DNA from: Bog-532 sp963830385
Lineage (GTDB): Bacteria > Actinomycetota > Actinomycetes > Streptosporangiales > Streptosporangiaceae
NCBI GenBank assembly: GCA_963830385.1
Contig: CAWHMD010000006.1
Coordinates: 558,001-622,000 of the forward strand
DNA length: 64,000 nucleotides
Reading direction: 5' to 3'
The notes beneath the pieces are model-generated. The model made no database searches. It worked only from the letters and a program-made list of their open reading frames with translations, and was not told where the DNA came from. The position numbers and the translations under genes were made by a program. This document shows positions 24,224 through 33,668 of this stretch, piece after piece; the first letter of the stretch is position 1; the number at the start of each line of letters is the position of its first letter.

Positions 24224-25247
24224 GCTCTGGGATCCCGAGCCGGGATTCCTGAACACGGCCAGCTACGGGCTGCCGCCCCGCCCGGCCTTCGCGGCCGTGC
24301 AGGCCATGCTGGACGAGTGGCGGACCGGCCGGACCAGCTGGGAGGAGTGGGACCGGGCGGTCGACGAGTCCCGGGGGCTCTTCGCCCGGCTGGTCGGCGT
24401 GGCCGCGACCGACGTGGCCGTCGGGGCCACCGTCTCCGAACTGCTGGGCCTGGTCGCGACCGCGCTGCCGGACGGCGCGCGGATCGTGGTACCGGACGGC
24501 GAGTTCAGCTCCAACCTGTTTCCCTGGCTGGTGCGGGCCGACCAGGGGGCCGAGATCGTGGCGGTGCCACCGGACCGGCTGGCCAACGCCATCGACCGCC
24601 GCACCGCCCTGGTGGCGTTCAGCCTCGTCCAGTCGGCCTCCGGCGAGATCACCGACGCCGCCGCCATCACCGCCGCCGCCCGTCAGCACGGTGCGCTGGT
24701 CGTCGCCGACGCCACCCAGGCCTGCGGCTGGCTGCCGGTCGACGCGACGCGCTTCGACGCGCTGGTGGCTCACGCATACAAGTGGCTGATGGCGCCCCGT
24801 GGATCGTCGTTCCTGTACGTGCACCCGGGCCTGCGGGAGCAGATGCAGCCACGGTCGGCCAGCTGGTACGCCGGCGCGGACCGGGCCAGCAGCTACTACG
24901 GGCCGCCCATGCGGCTGGCCACTGACGCCCGGCGGTTCGACACCTCTCCGGCCTGGGTGTCCTGGGTGGGGACGGCACCGGCCCTGCAGGTGATCGAGCA
25001 GATCGGAATCCCGGTGATCCGCGAGCACAACGTCCGGCTGGCCAACCGGCTCCGAACCGGGCTGGGCCTGCCGCCCAGCGACAGCGCGATCGTGTCGGCC
25101 GATATCCCCGGGGCCGAGGCCAAGCTGGCCCGGGCCGGCATCCGGGCCAGCGCCCGGGCGGGCCGGACCCGGCTGGCCTGCCACATCTACACCACCGAAC
25201 GGGACGTCGACGCGGCGCTGACCGCGCTGGTGGGCCACGATGCTTAG
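24213..25247 (+). CDS. Class V aminotransferase-fold PLP enzyme
   Basis: A 344-aa fold-type I PLP enzyme of the cysteine desulfurase/isopenicillin epimerase-like class V group. Visible features are FLNTASYGLPPR at the N-terminus, VVADATQACGW with the PLP-pyridine Asp, and the PLP-binding Lys190 in AHAYKWLMAPRG. No SufS-type catalytic Cys loop is evident, so a desulfurase role is not supported. The ATG overlaps the preceding glycosylase remnant, and its stop overlaps the next ATG (ATGCTTAG), so it is coupled to the GNAT gene. Confidence 0.87.
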   Translation: MQPELWDPEPGFLNTASYGLPPRPAFAAVQAMLDEWRTGRTSWEEWDRAVDESRGLFARLVGVAATDVAVGATVSELLGLVATALPDGARIVVPDGEFSSNLFPWLVRADQGAEIVAVPPDRLANAIDRRTALVAFSLVQSASGEITDAAAITAAARQHGALVVADATQACGWLPVDATRFDALVAHAYKWLMAPRGSSFLYVHPGLREQMQPRSASWYAGADRASSYYGPPMRLATDARRFDTSPAWVSWVGTAPALQVIEQIGIPVIREHNVRLANRLRTGLGLPPSDSAIVSADIPGAEAKLARAGIRASARAGRTRLACHIYTTERDVDAALTALVGHDA

Positions 25248-25896
25248 CCCGTTCGGCCTGGAGGGGTCCGGGGTCCGGCTGGAACCGCTGAGCATGGCGC
25301 ACGCCGAGGCGCTGGCCGAGGCGGCGGCCGGCGCCCGGGACAGCTTTGACTACACCTGGGTCCCCGACGGCCTGGAGGACGCCCGCCGGTACGTGCAGGC
25401 CGCGCTAGACGACCGGGACGCGGGCCGGACCGTGCCGTTCGCGATCCGCACGCGGATGGGTCACCGCATCGTCGGCTCCACCCGGTTCCTGGACCTGGAG
25501 GTGTTCCGCTGGCCACCGCCCTGGCCGCCCGGGGTCGGGCGCGGGCCGGAGCCGACCGACGGGCAGCCGCCGGTGGTGGCGGAGATCGGCAGCACCTGGC
25601 TGGCACCCTCGGTCCAGCGCACCGGGGTCAACGCCGAGTGCAAGCTGCTCATGCTCCGGCACGCGTTCGACGTGTGGAGCGTGCTGCGGGTGGCGCTCAA
25701 GACCGACGCCCGCAACCAGGTCTCGCGGGCGGCCATCGAGCGGTTGGGCGCCACCTTCGAGGGGGTGCGCCGGGCTCACAGCGCGGCCTCGGACGGCAGC
25801 ATCCGCGACACGGCCTACTACTCGATCCTGCGGCCGGAGTGGCCCGCCGTCTGCGATCGGCTGCAGCGGCAGGTCCGGGAACGGGCTAGCTCTTGA
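25240..25896 (+). CDS. GNAT-family acetyltransferase (RimJ/RimL type)
   Basis: A 218-aa protein with the RimJ/RimL-type layout: GVRLEPLSMAHAEAL at the N-terminus, GSTRFLDLE, then IGSTWLAPSVQRTGVNAECKLLMLRHAF and KTDARNQVSRAAIERLGATFEGVRR. These correspond to the acetyl-CoA-binding and C-terminal substrate regions. It overlaps the aminotransferase gene by 8 nt, indicating translational coupling. Its acceptor is unknown. It converges with and overlaps the isochorismatase-fold gene by 11 nt. Confidence 0.88.
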   Translation: MLSPFGLEGSGVRLEPLSMAHAEALAEAAAGARDSFDYTWVPDGLEDARRYVQAALDDRDAGRTVPFAIRTRMGHRIVGSTRFLDLEVFRWPPPWPPGVGRGPEPTDGQPPVVAEIGSTWLAPSVQRTGVNAECKLLMLRHAFDVWSVLRVALKTDARNQVSRAAIERLGATFEGVRRAHSAASDGSIRDTAYYSILRPEWPAVCDRLQRQVRERASS

Positions 25897-26497
25897 TCTT
25901 GTGCAGAGCCTCGTCGGCGGTCAGCACGCCCGCGGTGGTGAGCTGCAGGTTGGCCAGCGACGCGTTGTGGATGGCATCGTCGGCGGCGGCCACGCAGTCG
26001 CTGACCACGTAGACCGTCAGGCCCAGGTCGGTACCATGCCGCGCGGTCTGCTCGACGGTCAGGTTGGTGGCGACCCCGGTCACGAACACCGTGCTGATCG
26101 AGCGGTCCAGCAGCCAGCGCACCACATTGTTGCCGGCCAGGCCGGACAGCTTCTGGTTGTCGGCCACGAGGGCGCCCTGCGCCACCTCGGTCATCTCCGG
26201 AATCAGCTGAGCCCCGGGTGCGTCCGGCCGGAACGACTCCTGGGCGTCACCCACGGCTCGCATGAAGGCGGTGTTGCCGATCAGGGAGCTGCCCTTGGCC
26301 GGGACCGTGAAGCGGGTGAAGACCAGTTCGGCGCCGGCCCCGCGGGCGGCCGCGTGGAAATCAACCGCCCGGCCGACCACGCCGCTGCGCGCGACCGGCT
26401 CTGCGAGCATGCCGCCGAAGAAGCCCTCCGGCTTGATCACGTTGACCTGCCAGTGCAGCGCGAGAACCGCCGCACCCGATAGACCTGGAGCAGTCAT
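25886..26497 (-). CDS. Isochorismatase-fold protein lacking catalytic Cys and Asp
   Basis: A 203-aa protein of the isochorismatase/cysteine hydrolase superfamily by overall pattern (VTGVATNLTVEQTARHG, VYVVSDCVAAADD). At the usual nucleophile position (TNxCVxxTA) it has Thr, and at the usual VIDMQ aspartate it has LHWQ. The conserved Lys in NQKLSGL remains. It therefore probably cannot hydrolyse by the standard Cys-Asp-Lys triad and may bind rather than cleave its ligand. ATG 26497 is divergent from the RecQ-like gene, with a long hairpin in between. Confidence 0.82.
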   Translation of the reverse strand: MTAPGLSGAAVLALHWQVNVIKPEGFFGGMLAEPVARSGVVGRAVDFHAAARGAGAELVFTRFTVPAKGSSLIGNTAFMRAVGDAQESFRPDAPGAQLIPEMTEVAQGALVADNQKLSGLAGNNVVRWLLDRSISTVFVTGVATNLTVEQTARHGTDLGLTVYVVSDCVAAADDAIHNASLANLQLTTAGVLTADEALHKIKS

Positions 26498-26582
26498 GCG
26501 TACGATCTTCCCCGACGACGCGCCCGGGAATCGGTGTTTCGGTGCGACTCGCCGGTAGCTTCACCCCGGTCAGGCCGAATTC

Positions 26583-26621
26583 GGGTACGTTTTCCCGCAA
26601 ATGCTGCGGTAAAACGTACCC
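26583..26621. promoter_or_regulatory. Long hairpin between divergent genes
   Basis: GGGTACGTTTT (26583-26593) and AAAACGTACCC (26611-26621) are perfect 11-bp arms. CCGCA/TGCGG continue the stem after one C/T mismatch, leaving loop AATGC. It lies 95 bp upstream of the helicase start and 86 bp upstream of the isochorismatase-fold start. It could be an operator or a transcript structure. Confidence 0.65.
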
Positions 26622-26715
26622 ACATCGAAAGTCCACACCTAGTGGTGAGGGTGCCTGGGGGCGTGTGGGCTGCGGTGACTCGGGAATGACGGTGCCGCCT
26701 GGTACCAATGAACGT

Positions 26716-28827
26716 ATGGACGACACCCAACTGCGGGGCGAGGCCGAGCTGGCGTTGCAGGCGCTGGCGGGCCCGGACGCACGGCTGCGCGAGGATCAGT
26801 GGACCGCGATCAGCGCGCTGGTCGACGGGCGGCGGGCCCTGGTCGTGCAGCGCACCGGCTGGGGCAAGTCGGCCGTGTACTTCCTGGCCACGGTGCTGCT
26901 GCGGGCGCGCGGGGCGGGGCCGACGGTGATCGTTTCGCCGTTGCTGGCGCTGATGCGGAACCAGATCGACGCGGCCGCCCGGGCCGGGATCCGGGCTCGT
27001 ACGATCAACTCCGCGAACCCGGATGACTGGGAGGAGACTTACGCCGAGATCGCGGCCGGCCAGGTCGACGTGCTGCTGGTCAGCCCGGAACGGCTGAACA
27101 ACCCCGCGTTCCGGGACCGGGTGCTGCCGCAGCTGGCCGCCAGCGCCGGGATGCTGGTCATCGACGAGGCGCACTGCATCTCCGACTGGGGACACGACTT
27201 CCGGCCCGACTACCGGCGGTTGCGCACGCTGCTGGGCGACCTCCCGGCCGGGGTCCCGGTGCTGGCCACCACGGCCACCGCCAACAGCCGGGTGACCCGG
27301 GACGTGGCCGAGCAGCTGGGGGCCGGCGACGACGCCGAGACGCTGGTGCTGCGGGGGGCGCTGGACCGGGAGAGCCTGCACCTGTCGGTGGTCCAGCTGC
27401 CCACCGCCCACCTGCGGCTGGCCTGGCTGGCCGAGCACCTGGACGAGCTGCCGGGGTCCGGCATCATCTACACGCTCACGGTGGCCGCCGCCCATGAGAC
27501 GGCCGCGTTCCTGGCCGACCGGGGCCTGGCGGTGACCGCCTACAGCGGCCAGGACGATCCGGCCCAGCGGGTCGCGGCCGAGGACGACCTGCTGGCCAAC
27601 CGGCTCAAGGCGATCGTCGCCACCAGCGCGCTGGGCATGGGCTTCGACAAGCCCGACCTGGGCTTCGTCGTGCACCTGGGCGCGCCCGCCTCCCCGGTCG
27701 CCTACTACCAGCAGATCGGCCGCGCGGGCCGGGGCGTGCCGCGGGCCGAGGTCGTGCTGCTGCCCGGCCGTGAGGACCGGGACATCTGGGCCTACTTCGC
27801 GTCGCTGGCGTTCCCGCCCGAGCGGGTGGTCCGGGACACGCTGGCCGCGCTGGCCGACGCCGGCCGGCCGCTGTCGTCGGGGGCGCTGGAGACCCAGGTC
27901 GACCTGAGCCGCGGGCGGCTGGAGATGATGCTCAAGGTGCTGGACGTGGACGGCGCGGTCCGCCGGGTCAGCGGCGGCTGGGAGCCGACCGGCCAGCCCT
28001 GGCAGTACGACGCCGAGCGCTACCAGCGGGTGGCGGCCGAACGCGACCGCGAGCAGCAGGCCATCCTCGGCTACGAGACCGGCGGCGGCTGCCGGATGGA
28101 GTTCCTCCGGCGCGAGCTGGACGACCCGGCGGCCGGGCCGTGCGGGCGCTGCGACAACTGCACCGGCAAGCACTGGGCGGCCGACGTCACCGAGGCGGGC
28201 GCGGCCACCGCCCGCGAGCGGCTGCTGCGGCCGGGGGTCGACGTGACCCCGCGCCGGATGTGGCCGACCGGGATGAAGGACCTCGGCGTGGCCGCGTCGG
28301 GCAAGATCCCGCCGGCCCTGGGCGCCGAGACCGGGCGGGCGCTGGGACGCCTCACCGACGTCGGCTGGGGCACCCGGCTGCGGGCGCTGCTCGCCGACGG
28401 GGCGCCCGACGAGCCGGCCGGCAGCGACCTGATCGGGGCGCTGGTCAAGGTCCTGACCGCCTGGGACTGGGCCGACCGGCCGGCCGCGATGGTCACGCTG
28501 CCGTCGAACAGCCGGCCGCTGCTGATCGAGAGCGTGGGCAAGTCGCTGGCCGACGTCGGGCGGCTGCCGTACCTGGGCTCGCTGGCCTACACCAACGGCG
28601 GGCCCGGGCCACGCCGCCACAACAGCGCCCAGCGGCTGCGGACGGTGTGGGACGCGTTCACCGTGCCCGCCCCGCTCGCTTCGGCCGTGGCCGACGCGGG
28701 CGGCCCGGTCCTGCTCATCGACGACCGGATCGAATCGGGCTGGACGATGACGGTCGCGGCGAAGCTGCTGCGCGAGGCGGGCGCGCCCGCGGTGCTGCCG
28801 CTGGCCCTGGCGGTGACCACCGGCTGA
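26716..28827 (+). CDS. RecQ-type DNA helicase with C-terminal phosphoribosyltransferase-like domain
   Basis: A 703-aa protein. SF2 helicase core: Walker A TGWGKS (about 47-52), DEAH (about 151), TTATAN, and motif VI QQIGRAGRG (about 331-339). A RecQ-type zinc-binding region follows, with CRMEF and CGRCDNC (about 457-480). The last 150 residues contain LLIDDRIESGWT, the PRPP-loop signature of type I phosphoribosyltransferases. The start at ATG 26716 is the first with helicase-like sequence after it. It likely unwinds DNA in repair; the role of the fused domain is unknown. It converges with an aldo/keto reductase gene. Confidence 0.9.
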   Translation: MDDTQLRGEAELALQALAGPDARLREDQWTAISALVDGRRALVVQRTGWGKSAVYFLATVLLRARGAGPTVIVSPLLALMRNQIDAAARAGIRARTINSANPDDWEETYAEIAAGQVDVLLVSPERLNNPAFRDRVLPQLAASAGMLVIDEAHCISDWGHDFRPDYRRLRTLLGDLPAGVPVLATTATANSRVTRDVAEQLGAGDDAETLVLRGALDRESLHLSVVQLPTAHLRLAWLAEHLDELPGSGIIYTLTVAAAHETAAFLADRGLAVTAYSGQDDPAQRVAAEDDLLANRLKAIVATSALGMGFDKPDLGFVVHLGAPASPVAYYQQIGRAGRGVPRAEVVLLPGREDRDIWAYFASLAFPPERVVRDTLAALADAGRPLSSGALETQVDLSRGRLEMMLKVLDVDGAVRRVSGGWEPTGQPWQYDAERYQRVAAERDREQQAILGYETGGGCRMEFLRRELDDPAAGPCGRCDNCTGKHWAADVTEAGAATARERLLRPGVDVTPRRMWPTGMKDLGVAASGKIPPALGAETGRALGRLTDVGWGTRLRALLADGAPDEPAGSDLIGALVKVLTAWDWADRPAAMVTLPSNSRPLLIESVGKSLADVGRLPYLGSLAYTNGGPGPRRHNSAQRLRTVWDAFTVPAPLASAVADAGGPVLLIDDRIESGWTMTVAAKLLREAGAPAVLPLALAVTTG

Positions 28828-28837
28828 CCCCCGGCCC

Positions 28838-28857
28838 GGCCCGGCCAAGCCCGGGCC
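28838..28857. terminator. GC-rich hairpin between convergent helicase and reductase genes
   Basis: GGCCCGG (28838-28844) and CCGGGCC (28851-28857) form a 7-bp stem with loop CCAAGC in the 62-nt gap between stops. It is probably a bidirectional terminator. Confidence 0.5.
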
Positions 28858-28889
28858 CGGCCCCGGCGGCGCCAGCTCGGCTCGGCGGC

Positions 28890-29888
<999 letters not shown>

Positions 29889-29900
29889 GGCGTTCTCCAA

Positions 29901-30515
29901 TCAGGGAGTGTCAGGCGACGGCCGCGCGTCCGGCACCGCGATGATGCGGCGGACGGCTTCGGCCACGAACTGCTCGTGCCGCTCCAGCGTCGCGGCGTCC
30001 GGCTCGGCGCCGAAGATGACCCGGACCAGTTGCGGCAGCACGTGCCAGTAGTTGGCGATGCCGAGGATGACGACCAGCAGGTGCCGGGGATCCAGCTCCG
30101 GGTCGATCAACCCGGCCTGCTGCTGCTCGGCGATCGAGGCGAGCTTTTCCGAGTAGTGACGCTGACGGTGCTCGGTGGCGGGCTGGTCCGGCTGGGCGCT
30201 GAGCTCCAGGCCCTCCCACAGCGACAGGCGGAGAAACTCGGGGTGGACGGCGAAGTAGCGGAACAGCCCGGCGGCGTAGGCGTCGATCTCCTGCGAGCGG
30301 GGCAGCAGCTGTTCGCCGCGATCGTCCAGGAACCGGTCGAGCACGCGGCGCAGCAGCTCGTCCTTGGTCCCGAAATAGCGGTAGATGGACTCCTTGTTGG
30401 CCCGCGCCTTCTCGGCGATCCGGTCCACCCGGGCGCCCGCGTTGCCGTGCGCCGCGAACTCCTCGATCGCGGCCTCGAAGATCCGCTGCCGCGTCCCCTC
30501 CGGATCCGGCGCCAC
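29901..30515 (-). CDS. TetR-family transcriptional regulator
   Basis: A 204-aa TetR regulator. The N-terminal helix-turn-helix (GTRQRIFEAAIEEFAAHG...VDRIAEKARANKESIYRYFGTKDELL, residues 7-55) is followed by a C-terminal ligand-binding helical domain (TetR_C-type). The start is GTG 30515. It is cotranscribed with an aldo/keto reductase and divergent from an MFS transporter, with two adjacent short palindromes at 30542-30565 in the shared promoter region. It likely represses efflux and reductase genes in response to a toxic ligand. Confidence 0.92.
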   Translation of the reverse strand: MAPDPEGTRQRIFEAAIEEFAAHGNAGARVDRIAEKARANKESIYRYFGTKDELLRRVLDRFLDDRGEQLLPRSQEIDAYAAGLFRYFAVHPEFLRLSLWEGLELSAQPDQPATEHRQRHYSEKLASIAEQQQAGLIDPELDPRHLLVVILGIANYWHVLPQLVRVIFGAEPDAATLERHEQFVAEAVRRIIAVPDARPSPDTP

Positions 30516-30539
30516 CCGTCCACCCTAACCGGCGGCTGT

Positions 30540-30568
30540 CCAACTATCTAGTTTGACTACTTAGTTGG
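30540..30568. promoter_or_regulatory. TetR operator region between regulator and MFS gene
   Basis: AACTA-TC-TAGTT (30542-30553) and ACTA-CT-TAGT (30556-30565) are two consecutive short palindromes. The outer CCAACTA/TAGTTGG arms (30540-30546, 30562-30568) enclose both. The arrangement suits two TetR dimers on overlapping sites. Confidence 0.7.
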
Positions 30569-30668
30569 TGTGGGGGCATTTTTGCTGGCCGACCCCGGTT
30601 GTTGCCAGCAGCGGGTCTGAACGTCGTGCGGTCGGGCCCTTTTTCCATGCCAGGAAAGGATCTGTTCT

Positions 30669-31953
30669 TTGACCCAGCAGCAGGCGCCCCGCCCGCAGGC
30701 CGGGACGCTGTCCCCTGCCCTGGTCCGGCTGATGGCCGTGACCTGCGCGGTGACGGTGGCCAACCTGTACTACGCGCAGCCGCTGCTGCACGCCATCGGC
30801 GGCACCCTGCACGTCTCCCAAGCCGCCGCCTCGCTGCTGGTCACGCTTGGCCAGCTCGGCTACGCGGCCGGCCTGCTGCTGGTCGTGCCAGGCCGGCGAC
30901 ATCGTCCGGCGGCGGCCGCTGCTGACCGGGCTGCTGACGGTGGACACGCTGGCCCTGGCGGCCAGCGCGGTGGCCCCGGACCTGCAGCTGCTGGGCTCGC
31001 TGGCGGTGGTCATCGGCGTCACCTCGGTGGTGGTGCAGATGCTGGTCCCGTACGCGGCCACGCTCGCGCCGGACGCCCAGCGCAGCCGGGTGATCGGCAC
31101 GCTGATGAGCGGCCTGCTGATCGGCATCCTGCTGTCGCGGACGTTTTCCGGCGTCGTCGCCTCGCTGGCCGGCTGGCGGGTGGTGTACGGCGCCGCGGCC
31201 GGGGCGATGGCGCTGACCACGATCGCGCTGCGGCTGGCGCTGCCCGACCACGCCCGGGAGCTGTCGGTCAGCTACCTCGAGCAGATGCGCGGGGTGCTGG
31301 CGGTGGCCCGGTCCGAGCCGTTGCTGCGCTGGCGGGCGGTGATGGGGGCCGCCGTGTTCGCCGCGTTCAGCTGCTTCTGGACCGCGGTCACGTTCCTGCT
31401 GGCCGGCCCCCGGTACGGCTTTTCCCAGCTCGGCATCGGGCTGTTCGCCCTGGTCGGGGCGGCCGGCGCGCTCACCGCCGCGTTCGGCGGGCCGTTGCTC
31501 GACCGGCACCGGGCGCTGCGCTGGGTGGCCACCGGGGTGGTGCTGGTGCTGGCCGCCGTCTCGTTCGTGCCGATCGGGCTGGGCGGCGCGCACCTGGGTC
31601 ACTGGAGCCTGGCCCTGCTGATCATCGGCGTGCTCCTGATGGACGCCTGCGCCCAGGCCACCCACGTGATCAATCAGAGCGTGATCTACGACCTGCTGCC
31701 CGCGGCCCGCTCACGGCTCACCACCGTCTACATGACCACGTACTTCATCGGCGGCGCGGCCGGATCGGCGGCCGGGTCGCTGGCCTACGCCCACGGCGGC
31801 TGGACCGCCGTCTCGGTGACGGCGGCCGTCTTCCCGGTCCTGGGCCTGGTCGCCTGGCTGGCCAGCCGCGGGCCCGAGCGGGCCCTGGCCGATGCTCAGG
31901 CCGACGTCAGCACGGCGGCCACCGCATCCAGGGCGCCCGGCACCAAGGCGTAG
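30669..31953 (+). pseudogene. MFS transporter with a one-base frameshift
   Basis: The frame from TTG 30669 gives TVANLYYAQPLLHAIGGTL...YAAGLLLVVP. At about 30890 the expected VVPxGDIVRRRPLL loop is reached only by moving to another frame: an extra base in GTGCCAGGCCGGCGAC. The second frame then carries the remaining ten or so transmembrane segments to 31953. The whole would be about 427 aa, a DHA1-type drug exporter. The rest of the sequence is well conserved, so a sequencing error or recent mutation is likely. The 3' end overlaps the convergent ArsR gene by 58 nt. Confidence 0.85.
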
Positions 31954-32246
31954 TAGGCCCAGACGCCGCGCTTGTCCCGGGTCAGGATGCCCGCGTCGAT
32001 GAGTACCTTCAGGTGGTGGGAGATCGTCGGCTGGGTCAGCCCGAGTGGCTCGGTCAGCTCGCAGACGCACGCCTCGCCGCCCTCGTGCGCCGCCACCATG
32101 GAGACCAGGCGCAGCCGGGTGGGGTCGGCCAGCGCCTTGAGCAGGGTGGCTAGGTCGGCGGCCTGGGCCGCGGTCAGCGGCTCGGTCAGCGGGGGCACTT
32201 CACGGCACTTCTCCGCAGCCGTGGCCGGCTGGAGGGTGATGCTCAC
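31896..32246 (-). CDS. ArsR/SmtB-family metalloregulator
   Basis: A 116-aa ArsR-family repressor with the alpha-3 metal motif CVCEL (Cys60, Cys62), an extra Cys14, the recognition helix QPTISHHLKVLIDAGIL and wing TRDKRGVWAYY. The C-V-C motif is that of arsenic/cadmium-type sensors, so a thiophilic metal or metalloid ligand is likely. It lies 18 nt downstream of the rhodanese gene in one operon. Its 3' end overlaps that of the convergent MFS gene. Confidence 0.92.
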   Translation of the reverse strand: MSITLQPATAAEKCREVPPLTEPLTAAQAADLATLLKALADPTRLRLVSMVAAHEGGEACVCELTEPLGLTQPTISHHLKVLIDAGILTRDKRGVWAYYALVPGALDAVAAVLTSA

Positions 32247-32264
32247 ATCTCCAGTATGCGCCGG

Positions 32265-32582
32265 TCAGGCCACGAATGGGGGTGCACCGGACTCGCTCAC
32301 CATCGGCCGCCCGGCCGAGGCCCAGCCCTGCATGCCGTCGGACACGTTGGTCACGTCCCAGCCGTTGGCCCCGAGCGCCTGGGTCGCGCGGCCGGACCGG
32401 GCACCCGAGCGGCAGATGACGTAGACGGGCTGGTCCTTGGGTACCTCGTCCACCTTGGCGGACAGCTCACCGAGCGCGATGTGCACGGCCTGCGGCGCGT
32501 GGCCGGCCGTCCACTCGTCGTCCTCGCGGACATCGAGCAGGTAACTGCCCTCCGGCACGCCGGCCGCGGGAACCTGGTTCAT
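32265..32582 (-). CDS. Single-domain rhodanese (sulfurtransferase)
   Basis: A 105-aa rhodanese domain with LLDVREDDEWTAGHAPQAVHI and the active-site loop Cys57-R-S-G-A-R, followed by GWDVTNVSDGMQGW. It transfers sulfur to thiophilic acceptors. The start at ATG 32582 was preferred over the upstream GTG on spacing of a purine-rich ribosome site. It is the first gene of an operon with the ArsR regulator, suggesting metalloid- or sulfur-responsive expression. Confidence 0.92.
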   Translation of the reverse strand: MNQVPAAGVPEGSYLLDVREDDEWTAGHAPQAVHIALGELSAKVDEVPKDQPVYVICRSGARSGRATQALGANGWDVTNVSDGMQGWASAGRPMVSESGAPPFVA

Positions 32583-32660
32583 CACCGATCTTCCCTCCCT
32601 CAAATCCCCCCTCGCAGGCGCTGACGCTACCGTAGCGGCGCGCCCGGCGCTAACGCGGCG

Positions 32661-33533
32661 TCACTGGTTGGGGGCGGCGAACCAGGCGGTCCCGGGCCCC
32701 ATCAGGTACCGGTCGGCCACGTGGTTGAGCACCCGGCGGGCCTGCCGGAACCGGTCGGCGACCTCGGCCACCACCGACAGCCGGCTGGTCCGCACCGGGG
32801 CCAGCGCCAGCGCCGAGCGGTACCAGCGGGTGCCCAGGTGCTCCAGCAGTTCCAGGTCGGGGGTGGCGGCCAGCCGGTCCCGTTCCCCCACCGGCACCTG
32901 CGCGGCCCGCAGCAGGCGGCCGGCGTCGACCGGGCCGAACGCCTGGCCCGCCACGTAGTCGGGGAACACGCCGGCCAGGAACAGCGACACGTCACCGAGC
33001 CGCCGGTAGATGCCCGGCCGGGATTCTTCCGGCACCACGTCCAGCAGGCCGGCCAGCCGGACCGGATCCAGCTCGCTGAACCGCCGGGTCCGCGACCGGC
33101 CGCCGACCGTCACCTGATAGCGGCCGCTGGTGACCCGGGTGAACGAGGTGAGCAGCTCGGTCAGGAACAGCCGCCGGTCCGCCGACCCGAGGAAATCCCG
33201 CAGCTCCGGCGCGTCGAACACCGGTACCCGCTGGCGGGCCGCCGACCGTTCGGCCACGTACCTGACCTCGGCCAGATCGGCGGTGGCGCGGTGCACCGCC
33301 ACCGCGAAGGCCAGGAACGGTGAGGCGATGACGGCTTCCCGGGACGCCAGCGACTCCGGCCCGAAGATCGCGTCGAACACTCGCGGGTCCGCCAGCAGCC
33401 GCGCCAGCGTAGCCGGATCCCGGCGCAGCCGCCCGGCCTCCGCGTCCGGCAACCCGGTGGCCGCGCCGATCAGCCGCAGGTCCGCCTCGGTGATCTGTTC
33501 CGCGTACCCGTCACCGACCGAAACGCCGTCCAT
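32661..33533 (-). CDS. Conserved hypothetical protein, 290 aa
   Basis: I do not recognise the family. The protein is soluble, rich in Arg, Leu and Ala, mostly helical, with no signal peptide, transmembrane segment or known motif. Blocks such as ATADLAEVRYVAERSAARQRVPVFDAPELRDFL and RRLGDVSLFLAGVFPDYV look structured, and codon use is normal, so it is likely a real actinobacterial gene. The start is ATG 33533. It stands alone on the minus strand, with the rhodanese operon downstream and the MMPL gene upstream beyond a large inverted repeat. Confidence 0.75.
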   Translation of the reverse strand: MDGVSVGDGYAEQITEADLRLIGAATGLPDAEAGRLRRDPATLARLLADPRVFDAIFGPESLASREAVIASPFLAFAVAVHRATADLAEVRYVAERSAARQRVPVFDAPELRDFLGSADRRLFLTELLTSFTRVTSGRYQVTVGGRSRTRRFSELDPVRLAGLLDVVPEESRPGIYRRLGDVSLFLAGVFPDYVAGQAFGPVDAGRLLRAAQVPVGERDRLAATPDLELLEHLGTRWYRSALALAPVRTSRLSVVAEVADRFRQARRVLNHVADRYLMGPGTAWFAAPNQ

Positions 33534-33580
33534 AACAAAACGTTACGTCGCCCCTGCTCCCGAGAACACCCCTGGTGACC

Positions 33581-33659
33581 TACGGGAGGGCGACCGGGCG
33601 GGGCCTTGAATCCGTTCCGGAGCCCGAAGTACCCCCGCCGGAGGCACCGCCCTCCCGTA
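33581..33659. terminator. Large inverted repeat downstream of the MMPL gene
   Basis: TACGGGAGGGCG (33581-33592) and CGCCCTCCCGTA (33648-33659) are perfect 12-bp arms 55 nt apart. A second imperfect GC-rich pair (CCGGGCGGGG/CCCCCGCCGG) lies inside. It begins 10 nt after the MMPL stop on the minus strand, so it is probably a terminator. Confidence 0.6.
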
Positions 33660-33668
33660 CTTACTGTA

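Noticed and set aside
23660..24256. 198-codon minus-strand frame
   Set aside because: Crosses the Fpg remnant and has no recognisable protein features.
26494..28848. 784-codon minus-strand frame
   Set aside because: Antisense to the RecQ-like helicase; low-complexity composition and no ribosome site.
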